From Pseudomonas botevensis (GTDB lineage: Bacteria; Pseudomonadota; Gammaproteobacteria; Pseudomonadales; Pseudomonadaceae), in assembly GCF_019145475.1 (NCBI RefSeq), contig NZ_JAHTKI010000010.1, forward strand, positions 124,001 through 188,000: a DNA stretch of 64,000 nt, given 5' to 3'. Within the stretch, counting starts at the first letter, position 1, and the number at the start of each line of letters is the position of its first letter. This document shows, piece by piece, positions 29,078-39,275 of the stretch. The notes beneath the pieces were generated by a model. That model was not told the DNA's origin, made no database searches, and worked only from the letters and a program-made list of their open reading frames with translations. A program made the position numbers and the translations under genes.

Positions 29078-29994
29078 TGGGCACTTATCCACTGTCCGCA
29101 GCGATGTCGGCGTTCGTCGCCAAAACCCTCGGCTACGCCAGCGAAGACAGCAGCCTCGACGGCCTGCGCAAGGCATACGACGACATGTGCCGGGCGTTCA
29201 CCCCCGAGCGCCCGGTCGGACTTGAGGTGGTGGACTTCCAGTTGAACGGCGTGGCGGTGCGTTCCTATCGCCCGCCGGTGAAACCACCGTCCAGCGGCTG
29301 GCCCTGCGTGTTGTACCTGCACGGCGGCGGCTGGGTGGTGGGCGGGCTCGATTCCCATGACTTCATGTGTTTCGAACTGGCCATGGCGCTGGGCGCGATG
29401 GTGGTGGCGGTGGATTATCGGCTGGCGCCGGAGCACCCGTTTCCGGCCGGTTTCGAGGATTGCCTGAGCGTCTGGCGCGCGTTGCGTGGCGGGCCGTTCT
29501 GGTTCGATCCGCAGCGGATGCTGGTGGCGGGGGACAGCGCTGGCGGCAATCTCGCCGCCGCGTTGTGCCTGGCATTGCGCGATGCCGATGAACGGCTGCC
29601 GAGTGCTCAGGTGTTGATCTACCCGGGCCTCGGGGGCGACGAACATCTGCCGTCACGCCGTGAATGCGCCGATGCGCCGTTGCTCGGCAGCAGTGATGTC
29701 GACTGTTATCACGCGTTGTATCTGCGCGGCACCCGTCAGCCCGGCGCCTACGCGATGCCGCTGCTCGCTGGCGATCTCAGTGATCTGCCGCCGGCCTGGA
29801 TCGCCGTGGCGCAATTCGATCCCTTGCGTGACGATGGGGTGCGTTACGCCGAGCGCCTGAACGCCGCCGGTGGCGATGCGGTGCTGTATGACGGCGAAGG
29901 GCTGGTTCACGGTTGCCTGCGCGCTCGCGGCCAGGTCGCCGAGGTCGACCGTCTCTACGAAAAGCTGCTGGGGTTTATGGCTGACAAATTGTGA
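29077..29994 (+). CDS. Alpha/beta hydrolase, hormone-sensitive-lipase family esterase
   Basis: 305 residues. The HSL oxyanion motif YLHGGGWVVGG (about 85-95) and the nucleophile motif GDSAGGN (about 150-156) are intact. A later Asp (AQFDPLRDDG) and His (GLVHGC) can complete the triad. ATG 29077 shares its A with the TGA of the binding-protein gene, so translation is coupled. HSL-type hydrolases accompany carnitine or choline genes in other pseudomonads; a choline- or carnitine-ester substrate is an inference from this coupling only. Confidence 0.85.
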   Translation: MGTYPLSAAMSAFVAKTLGYASEDSSLDGLRKAYDDMCRAFTPERPVGLEVVDFQLNGVAVRSYRPPVKPPSSGWPCVLYLHGGGWVVGGLDSHDFMCFELAMALGAMVVAVDYRLAPEHPFPAGFEDCLSVWRALRGGPFWFDPQRMLVAGDSAGGNLAAALCLALRDADERLPSAQVLIYPGLGGDEHLPSRRECADAPLLGSSDVDCYHALYLRGTRQPGAYAMPLLAGDLSDLPPAWIAVAQFDPLRDDGVRYAERLNAAGGDAVLYDGEGLVHGCLRARGQVAEVDRLYEKLLGFMADKL

Positions 29995-30098
29995 CAGCGT
30001 GCGGGCATGCTCATTGACGTAAATCGGGTTTATGATGCCGGACGGCAGAATAATAGAAGTCCCCCCAGGGATGAACTCGACCCCTTACGGAGCGCGCA

Positions 30099-31070
30099 AT
30101 GCAGACATTGTTTCCGCAGATCAAACCTCACGCCCGGCACGATCTGGCTGTCGATGACACCCACACGCTGTACGTCGATGAAAGCGGCTCGCCGGAAGGT
30201 TTGCCCGTGGTGTTCATCCATGGCGGCCCCGGCGCCGGGTGCGATGCCCAGAGCCGTCGCTACTTCGATCCGAACCTGTATCGCATTGTCACCTTCGACC
30301 AGCGCGGCTGCGGACGCTCCACCCCGCACGCCAGCCTGGAAAACAACACCACCTGGGATCTGGTCGCCGACCTCGAGCGGATCCGCAAGCACCTGGGCAT
30401 CGAGAAATGGGTGCTGTTCGGTGGTTCCTGGGGTTCGACCCTGGCCCTGGCCTACGCCCAGACCCATCCGGAGCGGGTGCATGGCCTGATCCTGCGCGGG
30501 ATCTTTCTCTGCCGTCCGCAGGAAATCGAATGGTTCTACCAGGCCGGCGCCAGCCGTCTGTTCCCGGATTATTGGCAGGACTACATCGCACCGATCCCGC
30601 TGGACGAGCGCGACGACCTGCTCAACGCCTTCCACAAACGCCTGACCGGCAACGATCAGATTGCGCAGATGCACGCCGCCAAGGCCTGGTCGATCTGGGA
30701 AGGGCGCACCGCGACCCTGCGGCCGAACCCGCTGGTGGTCGATCGCTTCTCCGAGCCGCAGCGCGCGCTGTCGATTGCGCGGATCGAATGCCATTACTTC
30801 ACCAACAACGCGTTCCTTGAGCCGAATCAGCTGATTCGCGACATGGGCAAGATCGCCCACCTGCCGGGCGTGATCATCCACGGCCGCTACGACGTGATCT
30901 GCCCGCTCGATAACGCGTGGGAACTGCATCAGGCCTGGCCGAACAGCGAATTGCAGGTGATCCGCGATGCCGGTCACGCCGCCTCCGAGCCAGGTATCAC
31001 CGATGCCCTGGTGCGCGCCGCCAGCAAAATGGCCCGGCGTCTGCTCGACCTGCCGCCCGAAGAAGCATGA
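30099..31070 (+). CDS. pip: Proline iminopeptidase
   Basis: 323-residue alpha/beta hydrolase releasing N-terminal proline from peptides. Family motifs: [10 protein letters not shown] (oxyanion region, about 46-55), FDQRGCGRS, the nucleophile elbow [10 protein letters not shown] (Ser about 113), and a C-terminal AGHAASEPG histidine. ATG 30099 has ACGGAG upstream. The dtd gene starts inside its stop codon. The pip-dtd pair is also neighbouring in P. aeruginosa. Confidence 0.95.
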   Translation: MQTLFPQIKPHARHDLAVDDTHTLYVDESGSPEGLPVVFIHGGPGAGCDAQSRRYFDPNLYRIVTFDQRGCGRSTPHASLENNTTWDLVADLERIRKHLGIEKWVLFGGSWGSTLALAYAQTHPERVHGLILRGIFLCRPQEIEWFYQAGASRLFPDYWQDYIAPIPLDERDDLLNAFHKRLTGNDQIAQMHAAKAWSIWEGRTATLRPNPLVVDRFSEPQRALSIARIECHYFTNNAFLEPNQLIRDMGKIAHLPGVIIHGRYDVICPLDNAWELHQAWPNSELQVIRDAGHAASEPGITDALVRAASKMARRLLDLPPEEA

Positions 31071-31504
31071 AGGGGCTTCTGCAACGCGTGAGAAGCGCGC
31101 GGGTCGAGGTGGCAGGGGAGGTGGTCGGCGCGGTCGACCAGGGTTTACTGGTGCTGGTGGCGGTCGAACCCGACGACACGCGGGCCAGCGCCGACAAACT
31201 TCTGCATAAGCTGCTTAACTATCGGGTATTCAGCGATGCCGAGGGCAAGATGAATCTTTCCCTCGCGGACGTTGGCGGCGGGTTGCTGCTGGTCTCTCAG
31301 TTCACCCTCGCCGCCGACACCAAAAGCGGGTTGCGTCCGAGTTTCTCGACCGCCGCCCCTCCGGCCCTGGGTGAGGAACTGTTCGACTATCTATCAGGCA
31401 AAGCGAAACAGGTGCATGGCACTGTGGCATCAGGTAGATTCGGCGCGGATATGCAGGTGCATCTGGTCAACGATGGCCCGGTAACCTTTCTGTTACAGAC
31501 GTAA
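31067..31504 (+). CDS. dtd: D-aminoacyl-tRNA deacylase
   Basis: 145 residues, standard length. It proofreads D-amino acids, and glycine, mischarged on tRNA. Both active-site motifs are present: [17 protein letters not shown] and the Gly-cisPro motif NDGPVT near the C-terminus. The ATG overlaps the pip stop by four bases. Confidence 0.96.
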   Translation: MKGLLQRVRSARVEVAGEVVGAVDQGLLVLVAVEPDDTRASADKLLHKLLNYRVFSDAEGKMNLSLADVGGGLLLVSQFTLAADTKSGLRPSFSTAAPPALGEELFDYLSGKAKQVHGTVASGRFGADMQVHLVNDGPVTFLLQT

Positions 31505-31826
31505 AAACCCTTGAAACATCTTTTTAAGGGCTTTTCGACTGAAAACAGGGATTTTTCGCGATAAATACTTTGTTACCCCTGATGCGTTGTAACGCGGGCT
31601 GCTAGATAATCGCGCGCTACGGGGATCAGCGTTCGTTGGTCCATTTTGACTTAGGTAGAGACTTGTCCGGATCCGATTGGGGAATCATTTTGCCCCAGCG
31701 GAGTCGGAACAATGCTCGCCAACTTGGCAAGGGTGCTCTGGAAAGGTCGGTTTTCGTGTACCGAAGACCTCACAGACACTTCATCTGGCCGTTGGTTTTT
31801 TGATCTGTTTTCGGCGAGGGTTGCTC
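31505..31826 (+). other. dtd-opgG intergenic region with a long, structured opgG leader
   Basis: 322 bases without a gene. A weak CCCTT/AAGGG hairpin follows dtd (31507-31530). A possible -10 (GATAAT, 31605-31610) would leave a leader of about 210 bases. In the leader are TGGGG/CCCCA (31678-31697) and AGGTCGG/CCGaagACCT (31744-31770) hairpins. No known riboswitch class is recognised. The GAGGG before GTG 31827 serves opgG. Confidence 0.45.
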
Positions 31827-33641
31827 GTGATTGTTAGTCCCTGTAATGCAGCAAAATTGTCTGCCAAACGCTTGCGAAGCGCTCTGGTAGCGGGCTCGGC
31901 ACTCGTGTGCCTGCTCAGCGCCGGCCAGCTTTGGGCATTCAATCTTGACGATGTATCGGCCAAGGCTAAAGAGCTGGCCGGGCAGAAGTTCGAAGCCCCG
32001 CGCAGCAACCTGCCGAACGAATTCCGTGACATGAAATTCGCGGACTACCAGAAAATTCGTTTCCGCACTGAAAAAGCCGAATGGGCCGACCAGAAAACCC
32101 CGTTCAAGCTGTCCTTCTATCACCAGGGCATGCACTTCGATACGCCGGTGAAAATCAACGAAATCACGGCGAACACCGTCGAAGAGATCAAATACGATCC
32201 GTCGCGTTTCGATTTCGGCGATCTGCAGTTCGATCCTAAAGCCACCGAGCAACTGGGTTACGCCGGTTTCCGTGTGCTGTACCCGATCAACAAGGCCGAC
32301 AAGCAAGACGAAATCATGACCCTGCTGGGCGCGAGCTACTTCCGCGTCGTCGGCAAGGGCCACACCTATGGTCTGTCGGCCCGTGGCCTGGCGATCGATA
32401 CCGCTCTGCCGTCCGGCGAAGAGTTCCCGCGTTTCCGCGAATTCTGGGTGCAGCAGCCGAAACCGGGCGACAAGCATCTGGTGATCTTCGCCCTGCTGGA
32501 TTCGCCGCGCGCCACCGGTGCCTACCGTCTGATCGTGCGTCCGGGCAGCGACACCATCGTCGACGTCAAGGCGCAGATGTTCCTGCGTGACAAGGTCGGC
32601 AAACTGGGCATCGCGCCGCTGACCAGCATGTTCCTGTTCGGCGCCAACCAGCCGTCGAAAGTGCTCAACTACCGTCGTGAACTGCACGACTCCAGCGGCC
32701 TGTCGATCCATGCCGGCAACGGCGAGTGGATCTGGCGTCCGCTGAACAACCCGAAACACCTGGCCGTGAGCAACTTCAGCGTCGAGAACCCGCGCGGTTT
32801 CGGCCTGCTGCAACGTGGCCGTGATTTCAGCCACTACGAAGACCTCGATGACCGCTACGACAAGCGCCCAAGCGCCTGGATCGAGCCGAAGGGCGAGTGG
32901 GGCAAGGGCACCGTCGACTTGGTGGAAATTCCGACCGCCGACGAAACCAACGACAACATCGTTGCGTTCTGGAGCCCGGAAAAAATGCCGGAGCCGGGCC
33001 AGCCGCTGGACTTCGCCTACCGCATGCACTGGACCAACAACGAGTCGAACATCCATGCGATCGACAGCGCCTGGGTCGAGCAGACCCTGCGTTCGACCGG
33101 TGACGTCAAGCAGTCGAACCTGATCCGTCAGCCGGACGGCACCGTTGCCTATCTGATCGACTTCACCGGCCCGTCCCTGGCGGCATTGCCGGCGGATGCG
33201 GACGTGCGCAGCCAGGTCAGCGTCGGCGACAACGCCGAACTGGTCGAGAACAACGTGCGCTACAACCCGGAAACCAAAGGCTGGCGCCTGACCCTGCGGT
33301 TGAAGGTCAAGGATGCGAGCAAGGCCACCGAAATGCGTGCTGCCTTGGTGCAGAACGTGGTGCCGACCGACCTGGCGAAGCTCTCGCTGCCAGCGTCGAA
33401 CTCCTCCGTCGCCAAGGCCGACAAGGTTGCCGCCAAGCAACAAGAGAAAGCCGACAAGGAAGCCAAGGCAGCCGAGGCCAAACAGGCCGACGCCAAGCCA
33501 GCGGCAGAAGCCAAGGACAAGGCCAACAAAGACGCCAAGCAGCCTGCCGCTGCCGACGCGGCCCCAGCCACACCGGAATCGGCCTCGACTGAGCAAGTCC
33601 TGACCGAGACCTGGAGCTATCAGTTGCCTGCCGATGAGTAA
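31827..33641 (+). CDS. opgG: Periplasmic glucan biosynthesis protein G
   Basis: 604 residues from GTG 31827, which has GAGGG upstream and gives a clean signal peptide (about 1-44, ending at LWAFNL). An in-frame ATG at 31677 would add 50 residues ahead of the signal. OpgG is periplasmic and needed for branched osmoregulated periplasmic glucans. The core domain spans about 45-520. A Lys/Ala-rich low-complexity stretch (about 525-590) separates the core from a short end, [13 protein letters not shown], that looks conserved. The protein is therefore about 90 residues longer than E. coli OpgG. It overlaps opgH. Confidence 0.93.
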   Translation: MIVSPCNAAKLSAKRLRSALVAGSALVCLLSAGQLWAFNLDDVSAKAKELAGQKFEAPRSNLPNEFRDMKFADYQKIRFRTEKAEWADQKTPFKLSFYHQGMHFDTPVKINEITANTVEEIKYDPSRFDFGDLQFDPKATEQLGYAGFRVLYPINKADKQDEIMTLLGASYFRVVGKGHTYGLSARGLAIDTALPSGEEFPRFREFWVQQPKPGDKHLVIFALLDSPRATGAYRLIVRPGSDTIVDVKAQMFLRDKVGKLGIAPLTSMFLFGANQPSKVLNYRRELHDSSGLSIHAGNGEWIWRPLNNPKHLAVSNFSVENPRGFGLLQRGRDFSHYEDLDDRYDKRPSAWIEPKGEWGKGTVDLVEIPTADETNDNIVAFWSPEKMPEPGQPLDFAYRMHWTNNESNIHAIDSAWVEQTLRSTGDVKQSNLIRQPDGTVAYLIDFTGPSLAALPADADVRSQVSVGDNAELVENNVRYNPETKGWRLTLRLKVKDASKATEMRAALVQNVVPTDLAKLSLPASNSSVAKADKVAAKQQEKADKEAKAAEAKQADAKPAAEAKDKANKDAKQPAAADAAPATPESASTEQVLTETWSYQLPADE

Positions 33642-36204
33642 CTCTCAAGTACAGCCGGAGACTCTTTCCGAGTATCTGGCGCATTTGCCGATGACCGACG
33701 AGCAGCGCGCGGAACTCGCGGGCTGCCAGTCCTTCAGCGAACTGCATCAACGCCTGTCGTCCAGCACGTTCGACGCCCCTGCCGAAGCCGCCCAGGCTTC
33801 GGTGGGCAAGCGCCTGACCCTGAGCACCGCCGAAGAGCTGGAAGAGGCGGAAATGCTGGTGCTCGACGCCAATGGCCGGGTCAGCCTCAAGGCCACGCCG
33901 CCGATCCGCCGGACCAAGGTCGTGCCGGAGCCGTGGCGCACCAACATTCTGGTGCGTGGCTGGCGCCGCCTGACCGGCCGGACCAATCCGCCGCAGCCAC
34001 CGAAAGACGAGAACGTGCTGCCCGCCGCGCGCTGGCGCACCGTCGGTTCGATCCGCCGCTACATTCTGTTGCTGCTGATGATCGGCCAGACCATCGTCGC
34101 CGGCTGGTACATGAAAGGCATCATGCCGTACCAGGGCTGGTCGTTCGTCGATCTCGAAGAGGTCATGCACCAGCCGTTGCTGCAAACCGCCACGCAAGTG
34201 CTGCCGTATGCGCTGCAAACCAGCATCCTGATCATGTTCGGGATTCTGTTCTGCTGGGTGTCGGCCGGTTTCTGGACCGCGCTGATGGGCTTCCTCGAGT
34301 TGCTCACCGGTCACGATAAGTACCGCATCTCCGGGAAAAGCGCCGGCAACGAGCCGATTCCGAAAGACGCGCGCACCGCGTTGGTGATGCCGATCTGCAA
34401 CGAAGATGTGCCTCGGGTGTTCGCCGGTCTGCGCGCGACTTTCGAGTCGGTCGCGGCCACCGGTGACCTGGATCGCTTCGACTTCTTCGTCCTCAGCGAC
34501 AGTAACGACACCGATATCTGTGTGGCCGAGCAGCAGGCCTGGCTGGACGTCTGCCGCGAAGCCAAGGGCTTCGGCAAGATCTTCTATCGCCGCCGTCGCC
34601 GCCGCGTCAAACGCAAGAGCGGCAACCTCGACGACTTCTGCCGTCGCTGGGGCGGTGACTACAAGTACATGGTCGTGCTCGACGCCGACTCGGTGATGAG
34701 CGGCGAGTGCCTGACCAGTCTGGTGCGCCTGATGGAAGCCACGCCGGACGCCGGGATCATCCAGACCGCGCCACGTGCCTCGGGCATGGACACGCTGTAT
34801 GCACGCATGCAGCAGTTCGCCACCCGCGTGTACGGCCCGCTGTTCACCGCCGGCCTGCACTTCTGGCAGTTGGGTGAATCCCACTACTGGGGTCACAACG
34901 CGATCATCCGCATGAAGCCGTTCATCGACCACTGCGCCCTCGCGCCGTTGCCGGGCAAAGGTGCGTTCTCCGGTGCGATCCTGTCCCACGACTTCGTTGA
35001 AGCGGCGCTGATGCGTCGTGCCGGCTGGGGCGTGTGGATTGCCTACGACCTGCCGGGCAGCTACGAAGAACTGCCGCCGAACCTGCTCGACGAACTCAAG
35101 CGTGACCGGCGCTGGTGCCACGGCAACCTGATGAACTTCCGCCTGTTCCTGGTGAAGGGCATGCACCCGGTACACCGTGCGGTGTTCCTGACCGGCGTGA
35201 TGTCTTACCTGTCGGCGCCGTTGTGGTTCTTCTTCCTGGTGCTGTCTACCGCGCTGCTGGCGGTGAACACCCTGATGGAGCCGCAGTACTTCCTCGAGCC
35301 GCGCCAGCTCTATCCGCTGTGGCCGCAATGGCACCCGGACAAGGCGATCGCGCTGTTCTCGACGACGATCGTGCTGCTGTTCCTGCCGAAACTGCTGAGC
35401 ATCATCCTGATCTGGGCCAAGGGCGCGAAAGAGTTCGGCGGCAAGTTCAAGGTGACCCTGTCGATGCTGCTGGAGATGCTGTTCTCCATGCTGCTGGCGC
35501 CGGTGCGGATGATTTTCCACACCCGTTTCGTCCTTGCCGCGTTCCTCGGCTGGGCTGCGACCTGGAATTCGCCGCAACGTGACGACGACTCCACGCCATG
35601 GAGCGAAGCGGTCAAGCGTCACGGTCCGCAGACCGTGCTGGGCTTCTTCTGGGCGTTGCTGGTGATCTGGCTGAACCCGAGCTTCCTGTGGTGGCTGGTG
35701 CCGATCGTCGGTTCCCTGATGCTGTCGATCCCGGTATCGGTGATTTCCAGCCGTGTCGGCCTGGGCCTCAAGTCCCGTGACGAGAGCCTGTTCCTCATTC
35801 CTGAGGAATACAACCCGCCACAGGCGTTGCTGGCGACCGATCAGTACACCCACGAAAACCGCTGGCATGCCCTGAACGACGGCTTTGTCCGCGCGGTGGT
35901 CGATCCTCAGCAGAACGCCCTGGCGTGCTCGCTGGCGACCTCCCGTCACGGCCAGGCCGAGCCGATCGAGTGGCTGCGCCAGGAGCGCGTGCGTCACGCG
36001 ATCAAGGTCGGCCCGGCGGCGCTGAGCAACCATGATCGCCTGCAACTGCTGAGCGATCCGGTAGCCCTGGCGCGCCTGCACGAGCAGGTGTGGGCCGAAG
36101 GTCACGCCGAGTGGCTGGATGCATGGCGGGCTTCGGTGAAAGCCGATCCCCATGCGCCGTTGCTGCCGCTCAAGCCTGTGAGCTTGCAGGCGCAACCGGC
36201 CTGA
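33634..36204 (+). CDS. opgH: Glucan biosynthesis glucosyltransferase H
   Basis: 856-residue inner-membrane family-2 glycosyltransferase making the beta-1,2 backbone of periplasmic glucans from UDP-glucose. About two N-terminal membrane helices (about 135-160 and 190-225) precede the cytoplasmic catalytic domain. Asp350-Ala-Asp352 is the metal-binding motif and RDRRW (490-494) the acceptor motif. Further helices lie between about 515 and 715, then a cytosolic tail. The ATG is 8 bases inside the opgG end, so the two are coupled. Confidence 0.95.
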   Translation: MSNSQVQPETLSEYLAHLPMTDEQRAELAGCQSFSELHQRLSSSTFDAPAEAAQASVGKRLTLSTAEELEEAEMLVLDANGRVSLKATPPIRRTKVVPEPWRTNILVRGWRRLTGRTNPPQPPKDENVLPAARWRTVGSIRRYILLLLMIGQTIVAGWYMKGIMPYQGWSFVDLEEVMHQPLLQTATQVLPYALQTSILIMFGILFCWVSAGFWTALMGFLELLTGHDKYRISGKSAGNEPIPKDARTALVMPICNEDVPRVFAGLRATFESVAATGDLDRFDFFVLSDSNDTDICVAEQQAWLDVCREAKGFGKIFYRRRRRRVKRKSGNLDDFCRRWGGDYKYMVVLDADSVMSGECLTSLVRLMEATPDAGIIQTAPRASGMDTLYARMQQFATRVYGPLFTAGLHFWQLGESHYWGHNAIIRMKPFIDHCALAPLPGKGAFSGAILSHDFVEAALMRRAGWGVWIAYDLPGSYEELPPNLLDELKRDRRWCHGNLMNFRLFLVKGMHPVHRAVFLTGVMSYLSAPLWFFFLVLSTALLAVNTLMEPQYFLEPRQLYPLWPQWHPDKAIALFSTTIVLLFLPKLLSIILIWAKGAKEFGGKFKVTLSMLLEMLFSMLLAPVRMIFHTRFVLAAFLGWAATWNSPQRDDDSTPWSEAVKRHGPQTVLGFFWALLVIWLNPSFLWWLVPIVGSLMLSIPVSVISSRVGLGLKSRDESLFLIPEEYNPPQALLATDQYTHENRWHALNDGFVRAVVDPQQNALACSLATSRHGQAEPIEWLRQERVRHAIKVGPAALSNHDRLQLLSDPVALARLHEQVWAEGHAEWLDAWRASVKADPHAPLLPLKPVSLQAQPA

Positions 36205-36209
36205 TGAAG

Positions 36210-36236
36210 AACCCCGCGAAAGCGGGGTTTTTTTTG
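36210..36236 (+). terminator. Intrinsic terminator of opgGH
   Basis: AACCCCGC-GAAA-GCGGGGTT, an 8-bp stem with a GNRA-type loop and a run of 8 T, placed 6 bases after the opgH stop. Confidence 0.95.
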
Positions 36237-36248
36237 CATGCTCAAAAG

Positions 36249-36443
36249 CCCCTCACCCTAACCCTCTCCCGGAGGGAGAGGGGATTGATTGGGGGATGCT
36301 CCAGCGCTACGCCGACCTGAAAGCGTGATATTGAATCCAATGCCCCAAACAGAGATGTCGAGTCGAACTCAGGATTGGAAACTGACGGAGATCGGCTCCC
36401 TTTCCCCCTCGCCCCCTTGGGGGAGAGGGCTGGGGTGAGGGGG
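36249..36443. repeat. CCCTCACCC-bounded repeat element, copy 2
   Basis: Begins CCCCTCACCCTAACCCTCTCCC, ends GGGAGAGGGCTGGGGTGAGGGG. The reverse complement aligns with the copy at 25631-25883 through GGAGCCGAT, CTGAGTTCGACTCG and AGGTCGGCG. Here it occupies most of the 389-base gap 36205-36593. The remaining 150 bases (36444-36593) are the leader of the binding-protein gene, where I see no certain promoter. Confidence 0.8.
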
Positions 36444-36593
36444 TAATTCTTGAATGTTAAACAAATCGTCCATTAACCCTTGTGCAAACGAGCGAGTGCG
36501 TTAGCATCCGTCCCCGAATTGGTGCGCCCGGGCTTTTTGGCCCGTTTCTGCTTATTTGCGCGCCGCAAACGCAATGGTTTTGGGGACTTGAAG

Positions 36594-37391
36594 ATGAAGA
36601 AGTATCTGTCGATGCTGCTGGTCGGCGTCACGGCACTGGTTGCAGTCAATGCGGCGCAGGCCGGTGCCATCGATGACGCGGTCAAGCGCGGTTCGTTGAA
36701 AGTCGGCATGGATCCGACCTACATGCCGTTCGAAATGACCAACAAGCGCGGCGAAATCATCGGTTTCGAAGTCGACATCCTCAAAGCCATGACCAAGGCC
36801 ATGGGCGTCAAGCTGGAGCTGGTGTCCACCGGCTACGACGGGATCATCCCGGCGCTGATGACCGACAAGTTCGACATGATCGGCAGCGGCATGACCCTGA
36901 CCCAGGAACGCAACCTGCGCCTGAACTTCAGCGAACCGTTCATCGTGGTCGGCCAGACCCTGCTGATCCGCAAGGAACTGGAAGGCACCATCAAGTCCTA
37001 CAAAGACCTGAACACCGCCGACTACCGCATCACTTCCAAGCTCGGCACCACCGGCGAAATGGTCGCCAGGAAACTGATCTCCAAGGCCAAGTACCACGGC
37101 TACGACAACGAGCAGGAAGCCGTGCTCGACGTGGTCAACGGCAAGGCCGACGCCTTCATCTACGACGCGCCGTACAACGTGGTGGCGGTCAACAAGGTCG
37201 GAGCCGGCAAACTGGTGTTCCTCGACAAGCCGTTCACCTACGAGCCACTGGCCTTCGGTCTGAAGAAGGGTGACTACGACAGCATCAACTTCATCAACAA
37301 CTTCCTGCACCAGATCCACGAAGACGGCACCTACGATCGCATCCATGACAAGTGGTTCAAGAGCACCGAGTGGCTCAAGGACATGGAATAA
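36594..37391 (+). CDS. Polar amino-acid ABC transporter substrate-binding protein
   Basis: 265 residues; start MKKYLSMLLVGV chosen because it opens a typical signal peptide (cleavage near NAAQAG, about residue 22). The mature protein is a PBP2/HisJ-GlnH type: LKVGMDPTYMPFEM, GFEVDILKAMTKAMGVK, the MIGSGMTLTQER segment and FIYDAPYNVV. Neighbouring permease and ATPase genes complete the importer. The order opgGH then SBP-permease-ATPase is also found in P. aeruginosa (PA5078-PA5074). The substrate is not determined by sequence. Confidence 0.9.
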   Translation: MKKYLSMLLVGVTALVAVNAAQAGAIDDAVKRGSLKVGMDPTYMPFEMTNKRGEIIGFEVDILKAMTKAMGVKLELVSTGYDGIIPALMTDKFDMIGSGMTLTQERNLRLNFSEPFIVVGQTLLIRKELEGTIKSYKDLNTADYRITSKLGTTGEMVARKLISKAKYHGYDNEQEAVLDVVNGKADAFIYDAPYNVVAVNKVGAGKLVFLDKPFTYEPLAFGLKKGDYDSINFINNFLHQIHEDGTYDRIHDKWFKSTEWLKDME

Positions 37392-37434
37392 GGCCGATCG
37401 GATAGCGGCCGGTCGGCAAGACCGGGTCGCTCCA

Positions 37435-37502
37435 TTCACGGGCAAGCCCGCTTCCACAGTGGATCGCGTACTGCTGTGGGAGCGGGCTTGCTCGCGAAGA
37501 GG
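37435..37502. repeat. REP pair (inverted) between binding protein and permease genes
   Basis: TCACGGGCAAGCCCGCTTCCAC and GTGGGAGCGGGCTTGCTCGCGAAG lie in the 144-base gap inside the ABC operon. A stable structure here is a usual way to keep the binding-protein message in excess over the membrane components. Confidence 0.85.
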
Positions 37503-37535
37503 CCATTCAAGGCAATACGAATTCCGGAACCTGCA

Positions 37536-38495
37536 ATGAAACAGAAAAAAGCCCAATGGCCCTGGCACGTCCTGACCGTGCTGGTGCTGATCGGCCTGGC
37601 TGGCGCGTTGTATTACGCCACGTCGCTGATGTCCTACGAATGGCGCTGGAACCGCGTGCCGCAGTACTTCGCCTATCAGGCCGAGGAAACCCAGCGCGCC
37701 GCCGACATTTCCACCGTCAGTGAGCTGGTTCGCAAGGGCGGCAGCGCGCAAGTCACGCTGCGCAACGAGGCCGGCGACGAGCAACACCTGACGGTCGACG
37801 AGAACAGCCTGCAATTCGCTCAGGGCGACGATGTGGCTGAAGGCGACGTGGTGGGCGTCACCCGTCATTGGGCGGCGGGACCGCTGCTGTGGGGGCTGTG
37901 GACGACGCTTTGGCTGTCGGTGGTGTCCGGCGTCCTGGGGTTGCTGATCGGCCTGGCGACCGGCCTGTGCCGCTTGTCGAACAACCCGACCCTGCGAGAC
38001 CTGTCGTCGATCTATGTCGAGCTGGTACGCGGCACGCCGCTGCTGGTGCAGATTTTCATTTTCTACTTCTTCATCGGCACGGTGATGAACCTGTCCCGGG
38101 AGTTCGCCGGGATCGCTGCGCTGTCGCTGTTCACCGGTGCCTACGTGGCGGAAATCATCCGCTCCGGCGTGCAGTCGATTGCCCGTGGACAAAACGAAGC
38201 TGCGCGTTCGCTGGGCCTCAGCGCCGGTCAGTCGATGCGCCATGTGGTGCTGCCGCAAGCCTTCAAGCGCGTGCTGCCGCCGCTGGCCGGGCAGTTCATC
38301 AGTCTGGTCAAGGACACCTCGCTGGTGTCGGTGATCGCGATTACCGAGCTGCTGAAAAGCGGCCGAGAAGTGATCACCACCTCGTTCTCGCCGTTCGAGA
38401 TCCTGTTCTGCGTGGCCGGCCTGTACCTGTTGATCAACCTGCCGCTGTCGAAAATCGCCAGTCGGCTTGAGCGGAGGCTCGCGCAAAGTGATTGA
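37536..38495 (+). CDS. Polar amino-acid ABC transporter permease with inserted periplasmic domain
   Basis: 319 residues from ATG 37536. TM1 is about 12-33. Unlike ordinary HisM/GlnP permeases of about 220-240 residues, a soluble stretch of about 75 residues (about 34-110, including [25 protein letters not shown] and beta-strand-like runs) intervenes before the conserved core. The core ([21 protein letters not shown]) has the EAA loop [32 protein letters not shown]. The stop overlaps the ATPase start by 8 bases. Confidence 0.9.
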   Translation: MKQKKAQWPWHVLTVLVLIGLAGALYYATSLMSYEWRWNRVPQYFAYQAEETQRAADISTVSELVRKGGSAQVTLRNEAGDEQHLTVDENSLQFAQGDDVAEGDVVGVTRHWAAGPLLWGLWTTLWLSVVSGVLGLLIGLATGLCRLSNNPTLRDLSSIYVELVRGTPLLVQIFIFYFFIGTVMNLSREFAGIAALSLFTGAYVAEIIRSGVQSIARGQNEAARSLGLSAGQSMRHVVLPQAFKRVLPPLAGQFISLVKDTSLVSVIAITELLKSGREVITTSFSPFEILFCVAGLYLLINLPLSKIASRLERRLAQSD

Positions 38496-39222
38496 AGTCC
38501 GCGATCTGGTAAAAGTCTTCGACACCCGTGGCCAGGTGGTGCGCGCGGTGGATAACGTCAGCACCCAAGTCGCCAAGGGCGAAGTGCTGGTGGTGATCGG
38601 TCCGTCCGGTTCCGGCAAGTCGACCTTCCTGCGTTGCCTCAACGGCCTGGAAGCATTCGATTCGGGTTCGGTGAGCATCGACGGTCTGCAACTGGCCGAT
38701 CCGAAAACCGACATCAATGCGTACCGCCGCGAAGTCGGCATGGTGTTCCAGCATTTCAATCTGTTCCCGCACATGACCGTGCTGGAAAACCTCTGCCTGG
38801 CGCAGAAAGTCGTGCGCAAGCGCGGCCAGAAGGAAAGCGAGGCCAAGGCCCTGGCGCTGCTGGAAAAGGTCGGCATCGCGCAGAAGGCCCGCGAATACCC
38901 GTCGCGCCTGTCCGGCGGTCAGCAGCAGCGTGTGGCAATTGCCCGGGCACTGGCGATGGATCCGAAAGTGATGCTGTTCGACGAGCCGACTTCGGCCCTC
39001 GATCCGGAAATGGTCGGTGAAGTGCTGGACGTGATGAAGAACCTGGCCGTGGAAGGCATGACCATGGTCTGCGTGACCCACGAAATGGGTTTTGCCCGTG
39101 AAGTGGCGGATCGCGTGCTGTTCTTCGATCACGGCAAACTGCTGGAAGACGCCTCGCCAGCGGAATTCTTCGATGCGCCGAAGGATCCGCGGGCCCAGGC
39201 TTTCCTGCGTCAGGTTCTCTAA
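38488..39222 (+). CDS. Polar amino-acid ABC transporter ATP-binding protein
   Basis: 244 residues from GTG 38488, with GGAGG about 10 bases upstream. A TTG at 38467 would add 7 residues that do not align with the family start. Walker [11 protein letters not shown]-loop [13 protein letters not shown], signature [15 protein letters not shown], Walker [15 protein letters not shown] and H-loop VTHEMGFA are all intact, the HisP/GlnQ pattern. Last gene of the importer. Confidence 0.95.
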   Translation: MIEVRDLVKVFDTRGQVVRAVDNVSTQVAKGEVLVVIGPSGSGKSTFLRCLNGLEAFDSGSVSIDGLQLADPKTDINAYRREVGMVFQHFNLFPHMTVLENLCLAQKVVRKRGQKESEAKALALLEKVGIAQKAREYPSRLSGGQQQRVAIARALAMDPKVMLFDEPTSALDPEMVGEVLDVMKNLAVEGMTMVCVTHEMGFAREVADRVLFFDHGKLLEDASPAEFFDAPKDPRAQAFLRQVL

Positions 39223-39231
39223 GCGTAGGGC

Positions 39232-39264
39232 AAAAAAATCGCAGCCATTGGCTGCGATTTTTTT
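39232..39264. terminator. Bidirectional intrinsic terminator
   Basis: AAAAAAATCGCAGCC-ATT-GGCTGCGATTTTTTT. A perfect stem with A- and T-tracts on both sides, between the ends of the ABC ATPase gene (plus) and the chemoreceptor gene (minus). Confidence 0.95.
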
Positions 39265-39275
39265 GTTTGCGCGGT

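Noticed and set aside
31677..31826. An upstream ATG that would extend OpgG by 50 residues
   Set aside because: The extension precedes a normal signal peptide and contains hairpins; GTG 31827 has a proper ribosome site.
33307..36195. A 962-codon minus-strand frame over opgGH
   Set aside because: Shadow of opgH in a high-GC genome; the plus strand encodes an intact glycosyltransferase with all motifs.
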